A stretch of DNA of 64,000 nt. It comes from Sepiola atlantica (lineage: Eukaryota > Mollusca > Cephalopoda > Sepiida > Sepiolidae). Below the pieces are notes generated by a model. The model was not told the origin of the DNA. It worked only from the letters and a program-made list of their open reading frames with translations, and made no database searches. Location of the stretch: NCBI GenBank assembly GCA_963556195.1, contig OY744521.1, positions 127,106,459 to 127,170,458 of the forward strand, given 5' to 3'. The position numbers and the translations under genes are program-made. Positions 9,531 through 20,261 of this stretch are shown piece by piece. Each line of letters starts with the position of its first letter. The first letter of the stretch is position 1.

Positions 9531-10040
9531 CGAGGCTGAAACAAAAGAAAGAACGAGAACAAAGAGATATGCACGTGGTTCCAATCAGTGCCGGAGTTAA
9601 ACTGATTAGTTTTCACCGGGTCTTGTTTATTTCCCGTGTCTCAATGTGCATGCTCGATAGTCTTAATTTCTGCTATGTCAAGGGAGGCAACTCTGGTGGC
9701 TATGTAAATTGAAACAACTCTGAATACTAAAGCTATAATTTTAGAAATTATTATATATCTTCAAATCGACACTGGAATTTTATTACTGCTGAACTCTGAC
9801 TACATTGGGGGGGGGGATTGCACGGGAAGTTGATTTGTATGAGATAAATGGACTGCTAAGTAGTGAATTTTGGGTGGAAATGAGAAAAAGATTTTAAATT
9901 CAAATGATGGAAAATATTTATTACTTATATGTTAACTTTTGAGGTATGATTTTATCGAGTTTTATCAATTGAATATAAACACGGTTAAAAAAAGAGTGGA
10001 ACACCTACGTCATGGACATATTACAACATGAACATTTATA
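9531..10040. other. No recognisable gene
   Basis: AT-rich with a poly-G tract near 9807. Nothing further supported. Confidence 0.5.
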
Positions 10041-10142
10041 TGAAAAAGATATTTGAAAGATTGTGAGGAAAAAGCAAATATTTATAAGTTAAATGAATGT
10101 TGGATGCATTTCAATTTTTTCAGCCTGACTATGAAATTTTTC

Positions 10143-10187
10143 ATACACTGATGAAGCCTCCCAATGAAAATCGGTCATATTTTGTAT
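10143..10187 (+). ncRNA. Hammerhead-like motif, stem II decayed
   Basis: CUGAUGA at 10148-10154 and GAAA at 10166-10169. Stem I AUACA (10143-10147) pairs perfectly with UGUAU (10183-10187). Stem III AAU (10169-10171) pairs with AUU (10079 in register terms, bases 10179-10181), followed by H17 = U (10182). The 11-nt stem II segment AGCCUCCCAAU does not form a helix, so the copy is likely inactive. A (TA)n tract follows at 10368. The flanking gaaacaattgt...aataaaa sequence recurs near 30085. Confidence 0.4.
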
Positions 10188-10365
10188 ATCATGAAAATAT
10201 ATGTTCTTGAGATGGGCAGAAACAATTGTTTGTAAATAAAAGTGTTTTTGAAGGAAATATGGAATGTTGTTTCCTGAATAACTACGGTTTTACATTATAT
10301 TAAATTAATAACTCTAGTCATACACTATTGAGCTCCAACATAAACCTTTGTGTTAACTAAAATAA

Positions 10366-10367
<2 letters not shown>

Positions 10368-10406
<39 letters not shown>
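10368..10406. repeat. (TA)n microsatellite
   Basis: TA run followed by (ATCTC)n-like repeats directly before the Helitron-like 5' end. Confidence 0.9.
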
Positions 10407-10408
<2 letters not shown>

Positions 10409-10999
10409 CTCATCTCATCTCATCTCAATCTTCTTCTCAATATATATAAGGCAAAAATCTGTGTGTGTATGTCTCGCTAAAACTTAAAAAATACTATACA
10501 AACACCCCCAAATTAAGTATAATTTTAACCGGCATAACCTCGAGAAAATAATATCTAAAAAAATTTTTAAAAGATTCATTTTTAAGGGGTCAAATAGCCA
10601 TTTTTTCGTTTAATGTGATCACGATTTTTAATGTTATCTTGTGCACGTGACGTCACATTGATAGGTACATGACGTCATAGTGATAGGTTTGTATCTATTT
10701 TTATGCCATCGTCACATTATTATTGATTTTTTTTCATTTCTCTTCGGACTATTGCCCTCACCAAAGGGAGGGGAATAAGACAAAGCGATTTAGTACACCT
10801 CCTTGTATTTGGCGTTGTCCGGGAATAAAACAATATAATGTTAAGAACGTTCTGTTGTCATTATTATTGGTAAAAAAGAAGAAGTTAAGCAATGCATAGC
10901 GTGGCCAGTACTAAATGTGTGACGATTTATGGTGACCAGGTGCTGTAAAATCGTATATATATATACATATAATGGCAAGTACTAAATCGATGACTAAAT

Positions 11000-12095
11000 T
11001 CAGTGAAATTAAACGAATAAATAATTATACTCCGCCATTGTTTTCATACATATTAAATAACGTCTCAATCAGTGACATCAATAATGTTTGTATACATATT
11101 AAATAATGTTTCAATCAGTGAAATTAAACGAATGAATAATTATGCTCCGTCATTTTTTTCACTGATATTTGTATACATATTAAATAACGTCCCAATCAGT
11201 GAAACTAAAGGAATACATAATTATGCTCCGCCATTGTTTTCACTAATATTTGTATACATATTTAATAATGTCTCAATTAGTGAAATTAAACGAATGAATA
11301 ATTATGCTCCGCCATTGTTTTCACTAATATTTGTATACATATTAAATAAAGTCTCAATCAGTGACATTAAAGGAATAAATAATTATGCTCCGTCATTGTT
11401 TTGACTAATATTTGTATACATATTTAATAATGTCTTAATCAATGAAATTAAAAGAATAAATAATTATGCTCCGCCATTGTTTTCACTAATATTTGTATGC
11501 ATATTAAATAATGTCTCAATTAGTGGAATTAACGGAATGAATAATTATGCTCCGCCATTGTTTTCACTAATATTTGTATACATATTTAATAATGTCTCAA
11601 TCAGTGAAACTAAAGGAATACATAATTATGCTCTGCCATTGTTTTCACTAATATTTGTATACATATTTAATAATGTCTCAATCAGTGAAATTAAAAGAAA
11701 GAAATAATTATGCTCCGCCATTGTTTTCACAAATATTTGTATACATATTTTATAATGTCTCAATTAGTGGAATTAACGGAATAAATAATTATGCTCCGCC
11801 ATTGTTTTCACAAATATTTGTATACATATTAAATAATGTCTCAATCAGTAAAATAAATGGAATAAATAATTATGCTCCGCCATTGTTTTCACTAATATTT
11901 GTACACATATTTAATGTCTCAATCAGTGAAATCAAAGGAATAAATAATTATGCTCCGCCATTGTTTTCACTAATGTTTGTATACATATTAAATAACGCTT
12001 CAATCAGTAAAATTAACCGACTAAATAATTATGCTCCACCATTGTTTTCACTAATATTTGTATACATATTAAACAACATCTCAATCAGTACAATT
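11000..12095 (+). repeat. 81-bp minisatellite (about 13 units)
   Basis: Units are recognisable by ttgttttcactaatatttgt, aatgtctcaatcagtgaa and ataattatgctccgcc at 81-bp spacing, with several percent divergence between units. Because 81 is divisible by 3, one frame stays open over several units, giving spurious 76-165-codon frames with the repeat IFVYILNNVSIS...NNYAPPLFSL. I see no start, stop or codon signature suggesting real translation. Confidence 0.9.
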
Positions 12096-12159
12096 TTGGC
12101 GGGTTGGTCCAAAATTTTTTTTCTCTTGAACTTAAAATACTTCTTAGGATAGGGAGAGA

Positions 12160-12360
12160 GTAAAGTTTTTTGGGGTTGGTAGGGTAGGAGGGTAAAAAAA
12201 ATGGGGAGGGGGGGGTCGGGGAAATTTTTTTTAACTCAAAATATTTCTCAGGGTTGGGGGAGTGTAAAATTTTTTTTGGGGTGGAGAATAAATTTTTTTT
12301 GTGTGGAATGGGGAAAATTATTTTTTTAGTTTAACTTAAATAGGGCTGATTAATATGAGT
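12160..12360 (+). repeat. G- and T-rich segment related to the 144-bp array
   Basis: Contains gggttgggggagtgtaaaat-like and ggtcggggaaattttt-like stretches that also make up the array at 14230-15055. Probably a degenerate outlying unit. Confidence 0.6.
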
Positions 12361-12399
12361 TTTTTTATGATAGTGACACTACATTAATGAACTTGAATT

Positions 12400-13010
12400 T
12401 TGTTCTTGGATACGACAGGGCACATTAATATAGGTTCTTAGGTATGCGAACTGGGCTGGTGATAGGTGCATATATAGTATACACACCCTTGTAGAGATAA
12501 GTAAGTATGCGCACCTGTGCGGCGATAGGTACATATATAGTATTCGCACCGGGGTGGCAATAGTCACGTATATACTATTGCATAGGGGTTTCCATAGGTA
12601 CGTATATAGCATGTGCACAGGGGCAGCAATAGGTATGTATATAGCATGCGCCCTGGGGTGGAGATAGGTATGTATATAGTATGCGCACCACGATGGCGAT
12701 AGTTATGTATATAGCATGTGCACCGGGATGGCAGTAGGTATGTGTATAGCATGCGCACCCGGGTGGTGATAGGTACGTATTAAGCATTTGCACCGGGGCG
12801 GCAATAGGTACTTATGTAGTATGCGTACCAGGGTGGTGATAAGTACTTATGAAGTATGCGTACCGGGGCGGCGAGAGGTACTTATGTAGTATGCACACTG
12901 GAGCAGTGATAGGTACTTATGTAGTATGCGCACCGGGGTGGCGATTGGTACTTATGTAGTATGCGCACCGGGGTGGCGATTGGTACTTATATAGTATCTG
13001 CAGCGGGGCA
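12400..13010 (-). repeat. 35-bp minisatellite, block 1 (~17 units)
   Basis: Repeats of gcgcaccggggtggcgatag plus gtacttatgtagtat at 35-bp period, moderately diverged. A period of 35 is 2 mod 3, so a minus-strand reading cycles through three frames, producing overlapping low-value frames with TYLSPP, HTYCHP and IPIA-like motifs. The same unit forms block 2 at 15064-15640. Confidence 0.9.
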
Positions 13011-13029
13011 AGTAATAATAATTATTATT

Positions 13030-13910
13030 TTCTTTGAACAAACATGGATCCGTCGAACTACGTCCGTCCGTCCGTCTGTCTGTCCAGCTACGTCCGTCTA
13101 GATACGTCCGTCCGTCAATCCATCAATCCGTCAACCTACGTCCGTCCGTCTGTCCAGCTACGTCTATCCGTCCGTCCGTCTGTCCAGATACGTCTGTCCG
13201 TTTAGATACGTCCGTCCGTAAATCGGTCCACTAACGGCCGTCCATCAGACGACCTACGTGCGTCCATCTGTCTGTCCAGCTACGTGAGTCTATCTCTCCA
13301 CCTACGTCTGCCATTTGTCTGTCTATCTAGCTACGTCAACATCTGTCAACCTACATCTGTCCGTACGTCTGTCTGTCCAGCTACGTCCATCCGTCTAGAT
13401 ACGTCCCAGCTATGTCAGTTCATCTCTCAAGCTACGTCCGCCGTCCGTCTGTCCGTCCGTCTGTCTGTCATTCCAGCAACGTCCGTTGGTCTAGATACGT
13501 CCGTCCGTCTACATACGTCTGTCCGTCTGTCTATCCAGCTACGTCACTCCATCTCTCCACATACGTCTGTCCGTCTGTCTGTCCATCTACGTCTGTCCGT
13601 CCGTCTGTCTGTCCAGCTACGTCCGTCCATAAATCCGTCCACTAACGACCGTCCATCTGTCGAATTACGTGCGTCCGTCTGTCTGTCTAGCTACGTCAAC
13701 ATACTCCCGTTCATCTCTCAACCTACGTCTGTCCATCCGTCTATCTGTCTGTCCAGCTTCGTCCGTCCATCTAGATACGTTCCAGCTATGTCAGTCCATC
13801 TCTCAAGCTACGTCCGTCCGTCCGTCCGTCTGTCTGTCATTCCAGCAACGTCTGTCGGTCTAGATACGTCCGTCCGTCTAGATACGTCCGTCCGTAAATC
13901 CGTAAATCTT
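13030..13910 (+). repeat. (gtcc/gtct)n-type array with tacgtc interspersions
   Basis: Built from gtccgtccgtctgtctgtcc runs broken by agctacgtc and agatacgtc at irregular spacing. Strong C/T strand bias. The long plus-strand frames here (for example 13284-13949) are repeats of S-V-R-L and similar, not credible proteins. Confidence 0.9.
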
Positions 13911-14094
13911 GCCCTAAATTCTGTCCGGTTGTATCAGGTCATCCCATAAGTTCTGTCCGGATTCATCAATAACATCATAGGAAGGCTACGTTAATAGTGT
14001 GTAGTGAAACAAGGGTTGCTCAATCACATCCGCACCTGACAACTGGTAAGAGTGATTTCAGTAGTGCTCAGGAGGCCTCTTTGATTTTCAAAAG

Positions 14095-14205
14095 AATGTT
14101 GGTGCTTCTGAAGTATAACGGTCCCTAGAAATATTGGTGCTTCTAAAGTATAATGGTCCCTAGAAATATTGCTGCTTCCAAAGTATAACGGTCCCCCCAG
14201 GAATG
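14095..14205 (+). repeat. Short triplicated unit (~47 bp)
   Basis: Three consecutive units of ttggtgcttctgaagtataacggtccctagaaata type, the third interrupted by a C run. Lies between two larger arrays. Confidence 0.75.
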
Positions 14206-14239
14206 TTGTTAAAGAATAGCTAAGGAAGAGCGATAACTC

Positions 14240-15055
14240 ACGTTTGGGGGGCTGGAGAGATTGAGGGGTCGGGGAAAATTTTAGGGGTCAGTCCGAACTT
14301 TTTAGGTGTCAGGTCAAATTTTTTTCTTTTTTTTTTTGAAACTCAAAATATTTCTCAGGGTTGGGGGAGAGTGAAAAATTAGTTGAGATAGGGGGCTGGA
14401 GAGATTGAGGGGTCGGGGAAAATTTTAGGGGTCAGGCCGAATTTTTTAGGGGTCAAGCCAAATTTTTTTCTTTTTTTTGTTTTGAACTCAAAATATTTCT
14501 CAGGGTTGGGGGAGAATGAAAAATTAGTTGGGATGTGGGGCTGGAGAGATTGAGGGGTCGGGGAAAATTTTAGGGGTCAGGCCGAATTTTTTAGGGGTCA
14601 GGCCAAATTTTTTTGTTTTGAACTCAAAATATTTCTCAGGGTTGAATGAGAGTGAAAAATAAGTTGGGAGGGGGGGCTGGAGAGATTGATGGGTCGGGGA
14701 AAATTTTAGGGGTCAGACAGTACTTTTTCGGGGTCAGGCCAAATATTTTTGTTTTTTTTTGTTTTGAACTCAAAATATTTCTCAGAGTTGGGGGAGAATG
14801 ACAAACAAGTTAGGATGGGGGCGCTGGAGAGATTGAGGGGTCGGGGAAAATTTTAGGGGTCAGGCCGAACTTTTTAAGGGTCAGGCCAATTTGTTTTCTT
14901 TTTTTTTGTTTTGAACTCAAAATATTTCTCAGGGTTGGGGGAGAGTAAAACAAAATTGGGGGGTGCGGCTTGAGATATTAGGGGTCGGGGAAAATTGTAG
15001 GGGTCGGGCCAAACTTTTTAGGGGGTCGGGCGAAATTTTTTTTTTTTTGAACATA
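14240..15055 (+). repeat. ~144-bp minisatellite (6 units)
   Basis: gctggagagattga-type landmarks occur at 14251, 14395, 14540, 14676 and 14823, with a variant at about 14968. Each unit contains ggggtcggggaaaattttag, aggggtcaggcc, a T tract and gaactcaaaatatttctcag. Strong G/T bias on the plus strand. Confidence 0.9.
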
Positions 15056-15063
15056 AATATTTC

Positions 15064-15640
15064 GTAGGTAAGTATAAAGTATGCACACCGGGGTGGCGAT
15101 AGATACGAATATAGTATGCGCACCGGGGCGGCGATAGGTATATATATAGTATGTGCACTGGGGTGGCAATAGATACGTGTATAGTAGTGCATAGAGGTGG
15201 CGATAGGTACTATATAGCATGTGCACAGGGATGGCAGTAAGTATGTATATAGAATGCGCACCAGGGCGGTGATAGGTATATATTTAGCATGCGCTCCGGG
15301 GCGGCGATCAGTACGTATATAGCACGCACACCAGGGCGGCGATAGGTACGTATTTAGCACGCGCACCGGGGCGGCGATAGGAACATATTTAGCATTCGCA
15401 TCAGGCCGGCAATAGGGACGTATTTAGCATTTGCACAGGGGCGGCGATAGGTACGTATGTAGTATTTGCAATGGGGTGGCGATAGGTACGTATGCAGCAT
15501 TCGCACTGGGGCGGTGATAGGTACGTATGTAGCATTTGCACTGGGGCAGCGAAAGATACTTATGTAGTATGCATACCGGGGCGGCAATAAGTACTTATAT
15601 AGTATCTGCACCGGGGTGGCGATAAGTACCTATATAGAAG
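15064..15640 (-). repeat. 35-bp minisatellite, block 2 (~16 units)
   Basis: Same unit as 12400-13010, in the same orientation. The two blocks bracket the gtcc and 144-bp arrays, so the Helitron interior probably expanded by segmental duplication. Confidence 0.9.
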
Positions 15641-15659
15641 GCGCAGATAGATGTGGTAC

Positions 15660-15850
15660 TTTTTATAGAAATATGTCATACTATTACGTAGGAGAAATGG
15701 TGGGGAGGAAGCAGCTTTAGCAAAAGGCAAAATTAGAAATTAGCGGTGAAATGGGGCGACCAGGGAAGAGAAAGGTAGAATGATAAAGAGACGGCTATAA
15801 AGGAGGGAGAGAAATAGAAGTTTAGATATAAAGATGTTACACACGCGATT
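15660..15850. other. Unique tail of the Helitron-like element
   Basis: A-rich sequence leading to the 3' hairpin at 15878-15893. No gene seen. Confidence 0.5.
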
Positions 15851-15904
15851 TTTCTTTAATTATATGTCTTTATGACCCCGAGCAACGCCGGGTAGCCCCG
15901 CTAG

Positions 15905-16289
15905 TTAGTAATAAAATGCAGATCGTTGCAGAGTATAACCAAAGATACAATCTATTCCTAAAAAAAAAAGTAACAATTATAAAATACAAATACAATAACA
16001 TATTGAACAAGAACATAAGCCAATAGTGAGACTGCATACCTCTGGCTGACAGTGTAAGTTGAAACTCCGTCAAAATGTCAAACTTCACCTAACTTTTCAA
16101 GGTCGCGGTCAACGTCATATAAGATGCAGGACTTCATTAACTACAATATGGGCCAAGTGGTGAGTCTCTACGATGAACAGAACCAAAATTTTTGACAAAG
16201 GTGTGAGTTTCACTTTTTCCGTTACCTTGACCTTTTACATACATATCCCGAAATTAAATCAATTCTAAATTAGACCTTGATTGATTCTA
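15905..16289. other. No recognisable gene
   Basis: A 72-codon minus frame at 15870-16088 straddles the Helitron end and is unsupported. Confidence 0.5.
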
Positions 16290-16513
16290 TTTATCTACCT
16301 CCCACAAAGTAAGATGTGACACAAGGTCGGGAAAGTGGGAAAAAAACCAGCGCTCGAGAATTTGAGCACTCTGGCTATTTAAAAATTGCCTGGGCAGCCC
16401 CGTCGGCATTCCCCGGTAGGGGCGCCTCAGGCGATTAGCAATAAACTAACCCCTTCTCAAAGGGTGAGAAGGCAAAGCCTGGGAAGGTGCACCTCCTAGA
16501 ACTGCACAGGACG
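16290..16513 (-). repeat. SINE-family copy without U2 head
   Basis: Shares the whole body of 8015-8340 (gtaagatgtgac, ccagcgctcgag, gcactctgg, ctgggcagccc, ggcgcctcagg, actgcacagga) but stops just before the U2-derived part. The U2 head is missing by 5' truncation, a common fate of reverse-transcribed copies. Confidence 0.75.
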
Positions 16514-16653
16514 GACAACCGAAAGACCAGCATAAATCCAGACCCGAAGGCCCGGACAATACCGGTTTATTAGGCGGGGTAAAAACCCCTGGCTGAACTT
16601 GATTGATATTTTCACAAAGTTTGATAACGATTGGTCAAGTGATATGGACTCCA

Positions 16654-17010
16654 GGCTGTACACACAAACATAGTGATAAATTCGACCGAATACATAACCT
16701 CCTTGGCTGTACACACAAACATAGTGATAAATTCGACCGAATACATAACCTCCTTGGCTGTACACACAAACATAGTGATAAATTCGACCGAATACATAAC
16801 CTCCTTGGCTGTACACACAAACATAGTGATAAATTCGACCGAATACATAACCTCCTTGGCTGTACACACAAACATAGTGATAAATTCGACCGAATACATA
16901 ACCTCCTTGGCTGTACACACAAACATAGTGATAAATTCGACCGAATACATAACCTACTTGGCTGTACACACAAACATAGTGATAAATTCGACCGAATACA
17001 TAACCTCCTT
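16654..17010 (+). repeat. Seven-unit 51-bp tandem array, near-perfect
   Basis: Units begin with ggctgtacacac at 16654, 16705, 16756, 16807, 16858, 16909 and 16960, with only isolated substitutions (one in the sixth unit, cctactt for cctcctt). A period of 51 is 17 codons, so frames stay open on both strands, producing several fictitious 110-190-codon frames. The homogeneity implies recent expansion. No protein family is recognised. It has the look of tandem DNA, not a CRISPR: there are no unique spacers. Confidence 0.95.
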
Positions 17011-17220
17011 GGCGGAGGTAATCAACAGAGTGAATTAATTTCACGGTGCTGGCATAGAAATAAGTTTCAAATAACATGATCGTACGTATCCTAAATATTT
17101 TCTTCCTCTAAATTAGAATGTCACAATATATAGAACAATTAAACTATAATTTTAAATTTATTAAAATTAACTCCAAGTAAAAATCGAAATATGGAAGACT
17201 GATAGACTTGAGTATGTTTA

Positions 17221-17372
17221 GACACGAGTGCATTTGTGTGTATTTATGCATGCATGTGTGTATCTATGTGCGTGTGTGTATCTATGTGTGTGTGTGTATT
17301 TAGGTGTGTATTTATGTATGTATGTATGTATGTATGTATGTATGTATGTGTGTGTGTATTTATGTGTATGTG
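17221..17372. repeat. (TGTA/TGTG)n microsatellite
   Basis: Includes eight consecutive tgta units at about 17310-17347. Confidence 0.9.
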
Positions 17373-18003
17373 TGTATGCTCATTTTAAATATAAGTACTT
17401 CGATTTCCTTATAATTATAAATAGTAAAACAGCTTTAAAGTTTTTTTTAATCTTTCATTTTACATATAATTGGAAGTAAGGTCTTAAATAAATATATGTA
17501 TTAATATTCATTATTTTTGTTTGTTTTCCTCCTGATACATATCGTCTCTTTCTGTATGCAAGTTCAAACTTGTTTCCCTCCAATCTCAAGTGGGAGAGGA
17601 AGCACTTTTAAACAGATGGAAAGAACAAGTAAATAGCTGATAACAGAAGGATTAAAATCTAACAGTAAAAATCACTCAGTGAAGCACCCCCCTCCCCAAC
17701 TATGATCTGGTAATAACTTTTCAAAAGCTCGAATGTGTTTTCATTTAAGAAATGTAAATCAATTGTAAGATGAAATAAATTATTACTTAAAAACTATCAT
17801 GTTTGTTTTATTTTTCGATATACTATTATCATATAAATAGTGATTATTTAAATTCCAATGACCAAAAAAATCAGTGTGCCATTTTGAAATTATTGTACAC
17901 AGCTACGTTTTCAAATAGCTATGGGAAACAATAAAAGTACTAAAAGAAAAGACTGGTTGAAATAGCAAGTGGTTAATTAAAGATTGAGATTAAGGTAGAT
18001 AAT

Positions 18004-18005
<2 letters not shown>
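17373..18005. other. No recognisable gene
   Basis: AT-rich DNA with nothing identifiable. Confidence 0.55.

Positions 18006-18006
<1 letters not shown>

Positions 18007-18061
<55 letters not shown>
18007..18061. repeat. (TA)n microsatellite at the 3' end of the minus Penelope copy
   Basis: Long pure TA run abutting the element. Confidence 0.95.
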
Positions 18062-18063
<2 letters not shown>

Positions 18064-19259
18064 TACATCAATGAAAATTAGTAAGACCTGCAAATGGAAG
18101 CAAATCGGTATTTTCAGTTGTTCAAAACAAGGAGTAGTTTAGTTAATAAAAACATTTATTTTTCATCTCTTTCTTTCCTTAAACCAGGCTTTTCAAAGAT
18201 TAAAATCTTATCATCAGAGGAAAAATTATGATTGATAAGTTGACAGGGTGGGACTGTCAAAGTTCCAAATTTGAAAAAGTTTTCTTTTAAAATTAAAAAT
18301 TAAAGAAATTCAAAAAACTTCTTTAAATAATGTTTCCAAAAGGTTCAGACGGGCATGGGAATCACCAATAACGAAATCCAAAAAACGTAGGGCTCAGAAA
18401 TGTTGGTAAATCCGGGGGAATCTGCATAAAAATCCAACGACGGCGATTTCACTCAGGTCTGTTGTCCACGGAGAGGAATCAAATAAAAACGGCCATTTCA
18501 AGGAAAACAATATTCTTCCTGTTTTCAATTAAGCGTATTCCAAGGCAAAAAGCTCTAACTGGTTCAAAGACGAATCGTCGTACTGTGTCAAAATTATTTG
18601 GGAATTGTATAAATAAAGAAAGACAAGAGAAGAGAACGAGAAAAGAAAAAAGAAAAGGAGAGAGAAAAAGCGAAAAGCGATCGGAAGTAGAATGTAATCT
18701 AACAAGTGGGGGGGGGTTAAGGGATTCAGATCAAAATGATATTTAGGCAGAAAGAGATATGAAGGGTAGATTTCAAATTGGCCACACAAAGTGCCGAGTG
18801 CTGGTCAGCTCAGTTAAGTTATATTCCCAGGGGATATTTAGGTAGATTGAATACAGATAAGAGACAGAAAGCTGTCTCCTAAGAAAGGTTAGTTTAATTT
18901 TGCAAGGGGAAGGGTATATGAGGGATGGGCATTAAACTGGTGTCGCTAATAGAGTTAAGTCCCATTTTATATTTTAACAAGAAATTGGATTATCTGTCTT
19001 ATTATAATTCTTAAGGTCTGAGTGAATTTCTTTAAGATGTTTAAGGAGTTTTGAATCAATTTATGAATAAATCGACAATGTAGGTAGTTAAGAACAGGAA
19101 GATGGGGGTATTAAGAAGATGTAAAACACCTTATGCTAATGAATAATAGTAAAAGTAATAATAAAAAAAATAAAAATAAAAATAGTAAAAGTAGTAATAA
19201 ATAGTGAAACCTAAAGAATAGATAATGGGATTTAAATATGGGGGTGTATATCTATATAT
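18062..19259 (-). repeat. pLTR of the minus Penelope copy
   Basis: Reverse complement of 22791-24081 and 27815-29107, apart from the missing tip. Contains the hammerhead at 18172-18225 and a G tract (18709-18716). Small open frames of the kind M-S-T-E-R-N recur in each pLTR copy and are considered incidental. Confidence 0.9.
18172..18225 (-). ncRNA. Hammerhead ribozyme (type I) in pLTR, copy 1
   Basis: Reverse-complement equivalent of 23825-23878: CUGAUGA at 18217-18211, with cleavage predicted after the A at 18180. Core, stems I and III and the U-U mismatch at the base of stem II are all identical to the plus copies. Confidence 0.8.
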
Positions 19260-19379
19260 TTGCAATGCTGCCTTCACTTACTCGCGGCTATGGATTATTG
19301 TCCACTACATCACTGGACATCCACCGTAATCTGGTATGAATTGTTAATAAAGCACATGTAAAAGCCACGCGAGCAAAGC

Positions 19380-19800
19380 CGTATATACACATACATGTGT
19401 ACATACAAAAAACCAGCACATACAGACAAACACCTATGTATATATACATACATACACACACACAGATTTATATATACACATATGTACACACACATACATA
19501 CATACATATATATATACACACACACACACATTTATACATATATATGCACACACACACACATACATATACATTCATACGCATATGTATACATACATATATA
19601 CACACACACATGCACACACATATACACACACACACACATATACATATATATATATACACATAAAAGTACAATAGCCACAATCACCCAAGTGTACCCAGCA
19701 TATCCGTACAGCAAAAAAACCGCTCATATACACAAGTGTGGTATCCATACATGTACCTGTTATTCCAGAGAAACTACATATATATATACACACTCATACA
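19380..19800. repeat. Cryptic (CACATA)n microsatellite inside the Penelope 3' region
   Basis: Long mixture of cacaca, tatata and catacata. Matching sequence lies at 27270-27690 in the plus copy, so it is part of the element and not a later expansion. The plus copy has a slightly longer TA run. Frames here of I-H-T-H type are spurious. Confidence 0.9.
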
Positions 19801-20261
19801 TAGAAGGCAACTACTCACACACTCGTTCGCATCAATACATGCATCTGAATTTTCAGAGTACCCACTAAAGGTACGCATATACATAAGTATAAAAGGGGAT
19901 TATTAGATGTTAAAACTGAAAGGAAGTCTAAACAAATGGGTAAGGAGAGGGTAAATAGGAATGATGTATATACAGGGAATTGCAATTGGATAAAACGTAA
20001 TTGGAGAAAAACATGCAATTGGAGAAAAAAAAGCGACGGTGGATAGGTTGCAATAACGAAAAAAGTTTTAGGGGATGGCCAATCAGTATCAACATCAGCG
20101 ACACTGCTAGTTATAAGTCTGGCAGCAAAGCAATTCAGTATTATATAAGTATGTTCTAAAGGATATGTTTAATGTACACAACAGAAGGGATTGGTATAGG
20201 GGCAATCATGGAAAGGTACATAGTAAGTGTAAAGAGTTATAAGATATGGGGAGGGGGAAAT

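Larger units (their letters stand above)
10429..15904 (+). mobile_element. Helitron-like element, non-autonomous, satellite-filled (~5.5 kb)
   Basis: The 5' end begins TCTTCTTCTCAATATATATA and is preceded by A. The 3' end is CTAG (15901-15904), followed by T, and lies about 10 nt after the short hairpin cccg-agcaacgc-cggg. A|TC...CTRR|T plus a subterminal hairpin are the classic Helitron termini. No RepHel helicase frame is present, so mobilisation would depend on another copy. The 5' 550 bp is unique sequence, including two gacgtca motifs. The rest is minisatellite: 81-bp, 35-bp, gtcc-type and 144-bp arrays, then 35-bp again. The exact 5' base could shift by 5 nt because of the ttc repeats. 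Confidence 0.65.

Noticed and set aside
13034..13949. Serine/arginine/valine-rich proteins in all plus frames
   Set aside because: Translation of gtcc/gtct repeats; no signature beyond simple-sequence bias.
16654..17010. CRISPR-like array
   Set aside because: Eukaryotic DNA, contiguous identical 51-bp units without unique spacers.
16496..17079. Several 110-193-codon ORFs on both strands as repeat proteins
   Set aside because: They are by-products of a 51-bp (17-codon) tandem array; open on both strands, no start context or domain.
19310..19868. Histidine/tyrosine/threonine-rich and cysteine/valine-rich ORFs
   Set aside because: Microsatellite translation within the Penelope 3' spacer; mirrored at 27200-27764.
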